Source of the DNA: Daphnia pulex
Taxonomy: Eukaryota; Arthropoda; Branchiopoda; Diplostraca; Daphniidae
Direction: 5' to 3'
DNA length: 64,000 nt
Assembly (NCBI RefSeq): GCF_021134715.1
Contig: NC_060017.1
Coordinates: forward strand, 4,030,001 to 4,094,000
Under the pieces are notes generated by a model. It did no database searches. It was given only the letters and a program-made list of their open reading frames with translations, and was not told the origin of the DNA. Shown here piece by piece: positions 1 through 12,618 of this stretch. Positions within the stretch are counted from its first letter, which is position 1, and every line of letters starts with the position of its first letter. A program made the position numbers and the translations under genes.

Positions 1-239
1 TCTAGTCCTTTCTACACATTTTAAAAAATATGGTTTAAATGTTATTCACGAATGATCTATTTAATAAGGGAAAAATTTCATTTAACAAGACTTGCAATCT
101 CTGAACATTTCACTTTTAATTTTCATATATATAAATCCACTGTCTAGGAAATTTTCGAGAAATACTTCATTAAAAGTATAAACCCCGGGAATCTTTAGAA
201 TAAAAAATTTACAACACAGAAGAACCAAGAACCACAAGT

Positions 240-1112
240 TTAAGCTACCAATAACCAAAAGATAAAAAGAATTGCAACCCACAAAAATAATTGTGACAAA
301 AAGCGTTCGTCTTCCAAATTTGCAGGATTTGTTCCATGGGCTCCGTGACCTATGCAAGATTTTTACTATTATTAACCAGGTTGATTGATTTCTAATGTAT
401 CTTCACCTCTAATAACAGGATCACCAAAGTTGAAAGTGGAAGCAAATAATCCAAATGGAAAGGCTCCAATTCCAAAAGACATTTGAAATCCCCCATCAAA
501 TCCAAAATTCGAGAAAGCCTGAAAAAGTAAATTTGAAAAAGAAAATGATTCAGTAGTCTGAAATGTTTGGTCATGGTTAATAAAAAAATATTATTCTTAT
601 TTTACACTTGCGTAAGGGTACACAATATGTGTTACCAACTTCATCATTTACACAATGAAATGTAGTGAAATTATATAAATATTTACTCCTGTATTTTCTG
701 GTTCTGTCCTTTGACCTTGAGGTCTAGGAGGCAATTTCTCTCTTGGATCTTCTTTTGAGCCCCCACGTCCATATAATGGTATAACTTTATCTCTGCTTAT
801 AGCAGCTTTGCAGACAGGGCATGACTGCCTGTTTGGTCTTGTTTCCAGCCACTGATGCAAGCACGGCCAGCTTCATGTAATAAAACAGGGAAATTAAACA
901 ACACAATCTCTGAAAACATGGAAACATTCCTTAGACTTGTACCAAAAAAGATGTCCACACATACTAATGACTGCATCTTTTGCCGTATCCAAACATATGT
1001 TGCATTCAAAGGCTCTTTCTTCTTCACCTCTACTTTCATTTCTTTTATTTTCTGTGTTGTCACCTCCTGCGCTATTTTTCGCAGTAGTGTCGGGTTCTTC
1101 ATCTACAGCCAT
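240..1112 (-). CDS. RNF185: RNF185/RNF5-type ER membrane RING E3 ubiquitin ligase
   Basis: Four exons on the minus strand, 1112-943, 870-687, 518-377 and 349-240, join in phase to 201 residues. Exon 1 opens with an acidic N-terminus and the first half of a C3HC4 RING ([20 protein letters not shown]). Exon 2 completes it (Cxx[13 protein letters not shown]) and continues with a conserved segment containing VIPLYGRG. Exon 3 is Gly/Phe rich. Exon 4 ends in a hydrophobic segment ([20 protein letters not shown]), the C-terminal membrane anchor. Known role of the family: tail-anchored ER or mitochondrial outer-membrane ligases in ERAD and quality control. The length is close to vertebrate RNF185. 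RNF5 is the alternative name; the two cannot be separated here. The RING cysteines are intact. Confidence 0.93.
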
Positions 1113-2073
1113 TCTAATTAAAACCTAAAAATACAAGCATTTCATTACATTCACTAGCAATATTATTTAACTTTTTTTTAACGTGTCTAATACCACTCAC
1201 GAAAAACGTTGAATGGAAAATTAGAATACTAGTTTACAATTGGATAATTCAAAGTTAAAGCATCTAGTCTGTGAACTTTAACATTGGTTTAATTTCATTC
1301 CCAGCTGCTGCACTTTCAGTAGGCCACTGACTGACTATTCACTATTCAATACAAAACTCAACTACGTCATAAAGGTTGCCAATTTCACTTTTTTTTTTAG
1401 ATTCGGCAATATTATCACATCTATTTACACGGAAATTTTTTCAACCATGTTTTCAACTAAAATTTTATTTCGATGAAGGTATACTGCAAAGTAAGTAAAT
1501 GTTTACAAAAAAAAAGTTGACTATTAATTATTGAGTTTTTATTTGAAAAATAGGGCATTGATCATTGGATAACATTCAAATGGCTGGCGCAGTCAAGTTG
1601 TAAATAATCTCGTGGAGTTTGATTCTCCCACGATGACATCCAAATATAACGTTGACACAACACGATTTAAATATTTGTAGGCCATTTCCTGTTTCAATTA
1701 TACACACTGAAAACATTTGACATGCGCAAGCGCATTGCTACCCGTAGGTGACGTAAAACGTTGAGCTCTGTGAATACGTTCATGCTGCGGTTTTGTGCTT
1801 CCCACAGGCTGTCGAACCAACCAGTTTTTTAGTTTGACGGACATCGACAACAAGTGCCCGAAGACGATAGTGTATTCATGTACAATCCGAACTTCTACTA
1901 CTCCATTTTACCATAAACTTTTGACTTCCAACACACTGAACCCTTCGTAGATTGGCAATTGCCAATTGGCCGCCCCGCTATAAGTTGTCGTGTTGATCTG
2001 AAGGCGTAATAATTGTAACGTTATATGCACATTTGGAAGCCGATTGCTGTTTTTTTCTAGTTATCCACCTGTT
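1113..2073. promoter_or_regulatory. Shared upstream region of RNF185 and SGSM
   Basis: These 961 bp separate two divergently transcribed genes and should hold both promoters and 5' leaders. I see no coding potential. A TGACGTAA (CRE/ATF-like) octamer lies at 1749-1756. No clear TATA box is positioned for either gene. The last bases before 2074 look like a 5' leader. Confidence 0.4.
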
Positions 2074-5000
2074 ATGAAGATGGCTCACTCATCAAATGGT
2101 AAGTTATGGAAGCTAGTCGGTCAGACATAACCTGATCACTATAGTAAAACATACTTTTCTAAATTTTAGAAGCAATATCATACATTTATTGCATGAGAAT
2201 GACTAACAGAATTTTTTATTTCAGACAAGGAGTTCAAAGAACGTCTTATCAAAACTGTAAAAAAAGAGGTAAGGACTCGCATTTTATCTTTTGATTAATG
2301 CGAAAAACTAAAAATCTATACACCGGATTTTGGTTTTTTAAAACGTATACAAATACAGCCTTACTTACGTATCGATCGCTAACTGAACTATAGGTGTTAC
2401 GCCCCATAAATTGAAAGCCATATTTTTAACGTCGCAACATCATTTTCTTCTTCATTGGATTAATTTCGTAGTAAGATGAGATAAATCATAAATAAACAGC
2501 TCGTCGTCGATTTATTGGGTAATAGGATAAGGTTCTGATATTTTGCTAAGACATCGTAAATACGGTATTTTATCACAGCGGCAACACTGTCAAACGAGTA
2601 GATGCAATCGATCCAACCCACATTTGTCTTTATACTTTATAGGGAATGATTTGCAGCATTTTCACTCCTGGGCTGCGAGCCTGTGATTATCTTTTTTTTA
2701 GTCGATAATTTTCTATTCGAAAAAATTTCAGCCAAAGTTGTAAGTTTTTTTTTTCTTTTCAAAAGACCGTGGCTAAGAAGGTTAGCGGTTTTTTCTTAAA
2801 TACATATTGAAATTAATCAAGTAAGTACCGGCCGTCGACATCACGCTTGCGCACGGCGTTTTGAAATGGTCAATTGGTCATGGGGTCCGCACTCTGGTAC
2901 TTTTTTCGTAGAAACTAGGGGGAAATAGCAACAGGAAAAACAAAAAAGGAAACGAAAAAACAATGTGACGAAAAAGGCAAGTTAAACCAAATGAAAAGGT
3001 AACTGGGTAAAAATTTATGAAAGTCCTTGACAAAAGCATCTCCGCCCCCTTTCTAGTTACCAACTGAATATTACTAGTTACTAGTCAATATATAAAATAT
3101 TAACTGTGTTCTTCACATAGGTAAAACAAATCATGGAAGAGGCAGTGACACGCAAGTTTGTGCACCAAGACAGCAGCTCCGTCACATCCCTTTGTGGTAA
3201 GCTCATAAAATTTGATCAAAGTAATGCATGTGTAAAGAATGTTGCTACACATTTGATCGCTGATTCCATATTTTTGCGATTATCGCTTATTTATCCATTT
3301 TAAAAAATCATTCGACCGGAAGTCTCTTACTTTTATTAATTGTTATTTTGCTAAAATTTTCGATTAATCTGAATGAATTCAGTGTTGTGCAAATATTTGT
3401 TGGGACGTGATATTTTATACACTGGTATGATTTTTAGATCTAATATTTTACGTTACAAAATTTATTTGGCAGCCGCCGTAGAGGGGTGCTTGTCTCATGG
3501 ACTTCGGCGGCGAGCGCTGGGGCTCTTTCGTTCATCGTCAACCACGGCTTTGATGCATAAAGTTGCCAAAATATACCCACCTGCTGCAGTAATTTCAAAG
3601 CTCATTACAGAAGCCGATTCTTCTGAAGGAGTAAAGTATGTGCAAATTTTGTTGTCACCTTTGAAGTTTAATTGTTCATAGATTATAGGCAGATTATAGG
3701 CTACTCGGATTTAAATTGAAGTCGTATCTTATGTACATTGTTGTTTGTTCTTGTTTTTTTTTTTTTTATGCACAGAAGATCGTCTTCAAGCGGAGATAGC
3801 ATCACCAGAATGCTTTCGTGCGGAGGAACGGGAGGAAGCGGTATCAAGCCCATTTTGCAGAAAAGAAATTCGGGTTCGTGGTTATCTAAAGGAACCAGTA
3901 CACAAAAATATCTTTGGATCCGATTAGCACTTTTTGAACGCATTTTGGCAGGGATTATTGAGCATATCGTTGAGAATCATTTGTAAGTGGTTTTTTATTT
4001 GATTCCATTTATTGATTATTAATTATAGTAAATTGAACCATAGGAAATATTATGAAAACGACGCCCTTGTCGCAGATCCTGAATACGGCTCCCTTTTAGG
4101 TCATCTTCTCGGTGAGTTGAAAAATGAACATTGTAGGTCTATATGTTTTCCATGTATATTTTTAAAAGGAGAACGAGTACGTTTCCCCAAAATGTTGCGA
4201 ACAAATGCGATGTTTATCTTTCAATATTTAAAACAAAATACTTGGTCAAATCGTATTAATTGTGTATAGTTAGAAATTCCGTATCTTATTTTTTAAACAA
4301 TCTATTCTCTTTATAGCTGGTCCATGTGCTCTTGAGTTTACCAAATTAAAAACCAAGGATCATTATTGGACGGACCCACCTGCCGACGAACTTGTTCAGA
4401 GGCATCGTATTTCTAGTTACGTATCGTCAGGCGTAACCTCTCCAGCTAATCGACGTCCAGGACTTCATGTAAGTTACATCGTATTCTCTATTATTTATTG
4501 TTAATGGTATCCAAATGTTAATTATGTCATTTGAGCAGCTAATTTAGTCTTTAGTTCTAGCCTCTACCGGTAGGGGCTTAAGTAACGCTCCAAGCGCTTT
4601 ATTTACATCCCATTCTGAGTTCTGCTAGTAGCCCAGCACGTTTCATTCGAATGAATCATGATATACATTGCGAACCTTTTCTCATTTAAAAATGCTAAAA
4701 CTGATCCAGATTATAAGATATTCATTACTACTGCATTCAAACTTTTTTTTTGTGATTGCAGTACCGAAAACTTTTACCTGGAGGTAGCAGCAGTGATGGC
4801 GAATCGATTAGTTCTATGGGGAGCAGAAATTGTTACGTTAACTCTACCGCCAAGAATTATGTGGAATCTCTTCATCAAAACAACAAAGTTGTTCTACTTT
4901 ATGGGAAAAACAACGTCCTCGTGTTGTCGGTAAGCAATTATACACATCCTTAGTTTACAGCACCAGAACTTCTTTTGTTTGGCTACGAAAACCCTGAAAA

Positions 5001-8000
5001 CCAGCTGAAAGATTGTTGAAAGCTTCAATGTGAGGCCACAGTGGGCTACAGTTGTACAAGAAAACCCATTTTCTTGTGTAATGACAAAACGAGTTGTTTA
5101 AAATTGTATTGTCCAAATAATGTATTTTTTTGTGTGTGTCTTACTGTCTTGCATTAGTAGTAATTTTTCATAATTATAAACAGCGTGAGTTGACAGAACC
5201 GATTCCGGGATACCTTTCGCTACACCACGCTATGGATTCGTTGACTCTAAAATGGACTCCAAATCAATTGATGAATGGCGGAATAGATTTCGATGGTGTT
5301 GACAAAAGGTAAATTGATATTCTATAAATTTAATTGTAAGAATGATTTCCCGAAAATAATATTCGTGTCACAAACAGATTTTATTAAGTTTTTTTACATC
5401 ATAAGTTCACATATTGTTGTACGGCTGACGGTTATTTTAGTAATGAACCCATAGATATTAACTAACTAAGAAAACCAAATTGTCTGGGTTATCTATCGGT
5501 AAATTTTTGTTTTCTGACGGTCAAGTAATGTTATGTTTCATCATTATATTTTTCCTCAGTACGTATTGGAACTATGCTCTGCATGTAAATTTGTATGACA
5601 TCGTCTACGTCCATTGTCACCAGAAAGGTAATAACTTAGATTGTTGTTTTTTTTATACATGTCCAAATGTTTCGTATGATTTTGAGAATAACGTTGTAAA
5701 TTAATTTTCAAGGATTTGATGTTGGTGGCAGTATGGTACTCGTTGGCCAGGATGGAGTTCAATATCCCGCAATTCATTTTCCAGCCGGAGGCCATTTATT
5801 GGCCTTTTTAACATGTTTAGAAACTGGCTTAAATCCCCGTGGACGATTAGATCCTCCCCTGTGGACCCAAACAGATAAAGGTATGTATTTCTTTTCTTTT
5901 TGAGACAGATGTGCGGAAAATGATAGAATGACCTAAATTGCTTAAACAAGAAAAAAAAACACAGAAATTTAATAATTGGCTTTACATAAAACGCGTAGAT
6001 GTTCATGGTATAAATTATTATTTGTAAATAATTAAGTATTATGTTTCAAGGCAAAACATTTCCCAAAATAAAAAGAAAAGGACCTTCATCCGGAGACAAT
6101 CTTCTCGCAATGTTAAGCTACAACGCTGTTGAAAGCAACGGAAACGATGAAGATATTACAGACGAATCGTCGATATCATCAGACTATGTATTTCGCATTG
6201 TAACCACGAGTGGTGATTTCGTCCACGATCATAATCCAGGTAATCATTTTTTTCTATTACTATATTGGCTGCGTTTAAAACTTCGATAGGACACTGGAAA
6301 TTGCTTGAACAGTTAAATTTGTTGAACAGTTCTAAATTATATTAGAGAACGGAATAAATGAGCAAAAAATAGATTTAGTGTTACTAGATGTCGAATATGT
6401 AATCAAATCGCATAAGGATACTACTTAAATATATTTCACTTAGAATTACTCCAAGAATCGTCCGATGAAAATGCCTATTTATCACAGGGAACCAACGCTT
6501 GCCAAAATCAAGGTAAAAGTTTTATTTAAATTTTATGCAATTTAAAAATCCTATTGTGTCGATCCTGGTGTACAATAGAGCTCTTGTAAAATATTTAGTT
6601 CTTTAAAAAAAATGTCTTTAAATATTTTATAGTTTGCGCTTGCAATGAGTTTGAATTCTGGAATAATAATTTTTAGCGTGCAGTTCATATTAACGATTCA
6701 GAACGGTTTTAAAGTGCGGGAGTAACACAGTAATTTTTAACAAGAGCTGAATGCGTAACAAACTATCTTCCGCATTCATTTTTTTTTAAGGTGTATTTTT
6801 AGAGAAATATTTACTTTACCTAATATTAAGTTCCCCGTCCATTACCGTTAAGTACTTCATCTGTTTACCACTACAGATTGATATCCCAGATAAAAAGTAA
6901 GCAAACAACTTTGCATTTCCTAATTTTTGGGAATGAAATTCCAAGTGAATTAAAAAGCCGAAATATTTTTATTCACACATTGTTTTTTGTTTTCATAATT
7001 TATTAAGGATCAATGAGTCCACGATGGTGGTCAACTAACCATAGCCGTCCCTTTAACTCAACAGAATCTACAAGCAGCTCGTCTTCTTCTTCTAAAAGCT
7101 TTGCCGCAAGTCTTAGCCTCGCTGAGAACACCTGTAACAGTGTCATCAATTCTGTATTTTTCGAAACAGTTGATGACTCTGTTTCTTCTCAATCATCAAC
7201 CTTAATTGGAGTCCACAACATCGTTAAACGGGGGTGTGTTTTAAATAGTACATTTGTATTAAGTTAGCTGTTCGGAACTAACTTGAATTCAAAGTTGTCT
7301 AAAAATATTTCTTTAAGTGCAACACCATATGACTGAAAATTAAATTACTCATTAAATCTAAAAAATTAATTTTCAAACGTTTATATTAGGAAATTTCTTG
7401 AATTCATTACGATTTTGTTTTTAAATTTGGGTCCTACTCTTAGGATTTCTCTTGATTGCTTGTTTATTAAATATTTTTGAATATAGGAAGTCTTTGCAAG
7501 TGCTGTGTGAAACAATGAAGCGACAGATAATTTCACGAGCATTTTATGGCTGGTTGGGACACTGCAGACACTTACGTACTGTTAGAACCCATCTCTCTGG
7601 ATTAGTAAATGATGCGATCATTTCAAGGAATAATTCATGTGGTGAGATTTTTATTATTTCAGTTGTAATTTTCACTTTTTTTTAAATATTTATTGCCGAT
7701 TAATCATCATCATGCTGTTAAATTTCTGTTGATTGCCGATTAATTGCCAATTATGGGATTAACTGAATTTTAGATGAAAACAGTGGGGTCAACGAAAAAA
7801 GTTGGTCACGGCTGGTGGTGGATGGTGTGCTGTCAAACTCCTTTGAACTTTTCCGTTTGACATATTATGGAGGAGTTGAACATAACTTGCGTAAAGAGGT
7901 TGACTTTTAAAAATTCAAAAATCTACTTTTTATGCAAATGATTATAAAGATTTTCGTTTTTTCAAGGTGTGGCCATATTTACTTGGACATTATCCCTTCG

Positions 8001-10472
8001 GAAGCACAATAGAGGAACGGCACACCCAAGACAGAGCAATGCAAACAGCGTACGAATCAACAATGTCAGAGTGGCTTGCAGTTGAAGCTATAATTCGCCA
8101 GAGAGACAAAGAAATTACTGCTGCGAGCATTGCCAAAATTTCCTTTGGGTCACAAAGTGGAGATCAACTTTTTGAAGACCCCGTCGAAGACCAGAGTAGG
8201 ATACTGAGCAATGAAGTAATAATATTCAGATTTACGTATTCGATCAAAAAATTCAGTTTCGTGAATTGCTCTTGTATTTCTAAGGTTTTCGATTCTGAAG
8301 ACTTGGAGGCGGATCATATCGAAAACGACAAAAATGAGGATAAATTGGAAGACGAGAATGACGTTATCGCTAAACACCCATACGAAACGATTGATGAAAA
8401 GGTTATTACTACACGTGTAACTGTATGAATTTATTTTGACAACTTTTTATTATTCGTTTCTTAGAGTAAAAGTCAGGATTGTGATGTCTGTCCATCAAAT
8501 GTTACTATGGTCAAAGTTATAACTACTCATCCACCTTCTTGCGCAGCAGATGATATTGCAGCATGTATAGATTTTGAAAGTAAAATTAGAAAGGCAATTT
8601 TTTTAGAAGAATTATTAATTGAACACTGGTGTTGTAATAATTGCAGTTCATCGGCAAACATTATTGGAGAACAACGGCAGTAGAAGTTTACAAAATGGTT
8701 CAACTATGGTTGCTGATATTAGTTCAACTAAAGACACAAATCTCAGTCTGCCTAATCTGATCATTGATGACGGCATGGACCGCTGTAGCATAGGTTCAAG
8801 ATCATCTTGTGTTTCACCCGTAAGCTCCCAAGGTGGAATTTACACGGTAATTTAATTTTCCACTACGTAAAATTATTCAATCCTTTTGGGGTAGTTGGGC
8901 ATTTTTTCAAAGGGAGACTTTAATACCCTATCAAGTCAACAAAGATTTTGATAATTTTTCCCTTTATGTCTGAATAAGGCGGAATTGCTGGAAAAGTATG
9001 GTCTCAACTTACATCGAATAGACAAGGATGTTCAACGATGTGACCGAAACTACCACTATTTTACGCCTAGTAATCTAGACAAACTTCGGAACATTATGTG
9101 CACGTAAGGGAAAAACAAAATATTTGCAACGCTCTTGTTCGTGTTTTTCGCCGTGATTTCTAAAGCTATTTTTTATTGTCATTTTATAACATGTGTAAAG
9201 TACCATATTTTTTAAAACTACTTTTCTGCGGTTTAACCAACGCGATAATTTGAAAGACACAGCTAAAACGAGTATTTTTGTTGCAGATATGTTTGGTGCC
9301 ATCTTGATATCGGTTACATGCAAGGAATGTGTGATCTAGTGGCTCCTTTACTCGTCATCATAGAAGACGAAGCTCTCACATATTCATGTTTTTGTGAGTT
9401 AATGAAAAGAATGTCAGCTAATTTTCCTCAGGGAGGAGCAATGGATTTACATTTTGCCAATATGAGGTAAAACCGTTTCCTATAAAATCTATTTTTTAAG
9501 TAAGGTTTTTAAGTTAGACATTCTAAAACGAGCTTTTAAATGCTCAAAGACATAATATTGAATAGTTAACTGTTAACATAATATCCTTTGTAAGGAGAAC
9601 TAGATTGATAAACCTGCGAGGCTCAATTTGCGGAAAGCTTACATTTTTAAAACTAATTAATTAAAATTTTAAATGAATTAAAATATGTTTTTAGTGATAA
9701 TTTTCATTCGAAAAGGGAAATAATTTCATTCAAGATTCAATAAAAAAATAAGTAGTATTGCAAATTTTTGTTCAGTTGAAACTATCTATTGTTGTTACAA
9801 GCGCTCATAAAAATAATTTTATCAATAGATCACTTATTCAAATTCTCGACGGCGAACTATTCGACTTGATGCATCAAAATGGAGATTACACCCATTTTTA
9901 TTTCTGTTATCGGTGGTTTCTCCTAGATTTCAAAAGAGGTGAGTAATGATGTCTTCATCGGATTTATTTTGTAATAATTTATTAATTGATTCGTTTGAAC
10001 TGTAAAAGTTCATGTAAAGTCGAGTAAAAAAACACGAACGGTTGCCTAGCCTCACGGGACAATCAGTGTTTTTAATGAATATGTCAAAATGCTGTTTTCG
10101 GCAATGGAATCAATACTTCTAAAAATTCCATGATATTTTTCTTTAGAGCTGATTTATGAAGACGTTTTCTTGGTATGGGAAACTATTTGGGCAGCCCGTT
10201 CCATTTCATCCCCGCATTTCGTTCTTTTTGTTGCCCTGGCATTAGTTCAGCATTACCGTGAAATCATTCTAGCCAATGCCATGGATTTTACTGACATCAT
10301 AAAATTTTTTAATGGTAATCCCATTTCTTATGAAGTGCAATTAAAAATGTTACAAAAGCTGTTTTTTTTTTTTTTTTTTTTAGAAATGGCTGAACGACAT
10401 GACACTAAGACTATTCTCCAACTGGCCCGAGATCTTGTTCTTCAACTTCAAGTTTTGATTGGGGACAAATAG
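2074..10472 (+). CDS. SGSM2: Small G protein signaling modulator (RUN + TBC RabGAP), SGSM1/2 type
   Basis: Twenty-five exons join in phase to 1126 residues: 2074-2098, 2225-2268, 3121-3196, 3473-3635, 3776-3982, 4044-4111, 4317-4468, 4762-4929, 5184-5308, 5560-5627, 5713-5880, 6051-6239, 6444-6512, 7008-7233, 7487-7641, 7774-7898, 7967-8215, 8285-8401, 8465-8579, 8647-8846, 8979-9103, 9287-9466, 9829-9938, 10147-10314, 10384-10472. Exons 2-7 encode a RUN domain ([34 protein letters not shown]). The middle holds the SGSM-specific PH-like region ([32 protein letters not shown]). The C-terminus is a TBC domain with both catalytic fingers, IDKDVQRCD and YMQGMCDL. Family role: Rab GTPase-activating proteins that bind Rap and Rab through RUN. 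The choice between SGSM1 and SGSM2 is uncertain. A second in-frame ATG lies two codons downstream. Confidence 0.93.
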
Positions 10473-10787
10473 ACCTAAATCATCAATGTGCATTATACTT
10501 GTTATGTCATGCTACACATTATCGTTTTTTACATTAAAATATAATTTGATGATAAATGTTCTTCTTTATCTGTTTAACTGTTTGCATTTTTGTGTAAAAC
10601 ATATCTTAAATCTCTCTGAGTACAATTAAATTGCTGTTTAACTTGTAATCCGAAAAGTCGGAAATTTTTTTTTGTTTCTAGTAAATTTCGCCAAGATGAT
10701 TAAGACAGCGAAGCTTAAGTACCCGCGGTACCCGCTCTGAAGACAGCAGGAATGTCACTTAAAAGGCCATTCAACGGCTGGATCAAC
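10473..10787. other. SGSM 3' untranslated region and flank
   Basis: AT-rich sequence follows the SGSM stop. A poly(A)-signal variant ATTAAA sits at about 10533. I see nothing else in this stretch. Confidence 0.5.
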
Positions 10788-10900
10788 GACAGTAAAACTC
10801 CAAAGAGGCAAAGACATAAGAACTCCATTTTTTTAAATATTATTAAAAATACCCGACAGTAGAACTCCACTAAAACTTATGTCTTTGGAGTTCTACAAAA
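10788..10900. repeat. Small imperfect inverted repeat with four copies of a TAGAACTCC-like motif
   Basis: The left arm (about 10790-10825) and right arm (about 10857-10896) fold back on each other. AAAGACATAAG on the left pairs with CTTATGTCTTT on the right. The motif GTAGAACTCC (or GTAAAACTCC, AAGAACTCC) occurs three times direct and once inverted. This looks like a foldback or MITE remnant; no target-site duplication is evident. Confidence 0.45.
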
Positions 10901-11115
10901 CAAAGAAATTTTAAAGTTATTTAAAATATTTGAGTTCTAATGTCAGCAACCCTTACTGACCGCTAGATGCCACTGTCTTCAGTTGATTTTGTCATGATGT
11001 ACATGCCTGCATCATAAAACATGGTCCATGGCGAAACAAATTGTTGCTATTGTATACTTATTTTTCTGTGATTCCGAATACTGAATTGAACTTCGTTTGT
11101 GTAGGTTTTTTCTTG
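10901..11115. other. Unique flank before the left direct repeat
   Basis: AT-rich sequence between the small inverted repeat and the left 1284-bp repeat. There is no ORF and no recognisable motif. It ends in a T-rich run just before the repeat starts. Confidence 0.4.
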
Positions 11116-12399
11116 ACCTAGTTTCCTTAGTTTTGTATATTACATAAATTTCTTCAAATTCTAGAAAGTCAGTCCGTCATTCCAACAAGTTGAGACTTAG
11201 TGCTCACTGCTCAGTCACTTTCCATCCGTTAGATCCTTATGATGTCAAAAGCCTGAAACTCATATTTGAAGCTCACATACAGTGGAATTAGGCGAAAGTT
11301 CTTGCACATGGACCTTAGGATCTTTATTGAATCTTGCAAGTGTAACCTGTGTCAGAATGTTTGTTGAGTGTCCGACTTTTCTACAGCCATTCAGAAGGCA
11401 ACCCAGCTGAAAGATAGCCAGATAGGTAGAGTTATATAAATTTGTGTAAATTTGTAAATAATATAGATAATTTTCCTTATCCCATTGCTACCTAGAGTTC
11501 CAGTTTCAGTGAATGTACATGAAGAGTGTGAAGTGTATTTAGTACATTTACCAGATCTGCTTGATGAAAGTCAAATGCCTTACTGAATTCGTCACCCAAA
11601 TGATAAAGGTAAACATCATTACCACCTTTTCCCATGCTACTATGAGTTAATTTTGTTTAAGCTTCCTTTTAATTCCCAACTTATTTTTACAGTACTATTT
11701 GTGACGTCCCCTGAGATCGTGAGCCGGCCGCCAGTTTCAATCTACAACGCAGTTTCTTCATGGAATCGTGAGTCCTGAGCCAACGCTGGTTTTTGTCCAT
11801 GACAGAAGAAGGACTTCTACCAACGTTCGGGTCCTTATCTTCACCACGTACGCTGCTTCTTGTGCTTCATTGGCGAATTAAATCACTTCAGTGTTCGCTT
11901 CCGCCCGCTGTGACACACCTGTCATCATTCACCACGGGATTATGCCCAGGTACCCAACATTTGACTTATTTTCGTAGGTTATCTACCAATAGTCTAGTTG
12001 AGTTAGACTCTGTAATCAGGCCCTTCTTACGCGCCAACGAAGTTTAACATTGAAGTTTCTTTTTTCCAACGCTAGATGGCTTTTTGAAAATTTGCAGCTG
12101 TCAAAACAGTCAGTTTCAGAAACTTTGCCACATGTCTTTTAACATTTATCGGCAGTTATTTTTTTGAAATATTTAGTGATAACTGACGATTACTATGCCA
12201 GCAACAAAGCTCACTTGTTAAAATTTTCGATATTTTGCTTTTTTTTCTACTTCCGGTTTGCTCATTTCAGTCTGTAGTTCAGTAAATATTCATTTGAGGA
12301 GCAAAAGAACCACATATTCGTGATCCTCGTAAAATTTGTGGTAAAGTTCATGTTATATTTTTTACGTTTTCGTACTTCCGGTTTCGAAAATTTTCCTGA
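11116..12399 (+). repeat. Left copy of a 1284-bp direct repeat flanking the retroelement
   Basis: Every line I compared with 17518-18801 matches at a constant offset of 6402 bp, and I saw no mismatch. It starts at ACCTAGTTTCC and ends at TTTTCCTGA. It does not start TG or end CA, so it is not a canonical LTR. It contains an identical 84-codon ORF in both copies (here 11793-12047) that I do not recognise. It also has an intron-like segment (GTAAAC at about 11609 to TTACAG at about 11692) after a codon-like stretch, which suggests a captured gene fragment. Confidence 0.9.
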
Positions 12400-12618
12400 T
12401 GCATAGAATTTATTTTCATGAGATCATGACAACGATCTATCAATAAAATGTGAACGATATGATGATACATTAAAAAGAATTAAAACATGGAGAGTGAAAA
12501 AATGGAGAGATGGAGCAACTACAATACGCAATTACAGCACATGTCACATATCCACTTCGATTACACTTACACGACACGATTTCGTTAAGTTCATACAGTT
12601 TGAGTACTGGAGCTATCC
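12400..12618 (-). other. 3' untranslated region of the non-LTR element
   Basis: On the minus strand this follows the stop of the RT ORF and ends exactly where the left direct repeat begins. It is AT-rich, without a long poly(A) tail or an obvious microsatellite tail. Its role as the reverse-transcription priming template is an inference from family biology. Confidence 0.5.

Noticed and set aside
1582-1650. tRNA-like stretch with GGCGCAGTC and GAGTTTGATTCTC
   Set aside because: The arms do not pair into an acceptor stem. At best it is a degenerate tRNA-derived fragment.
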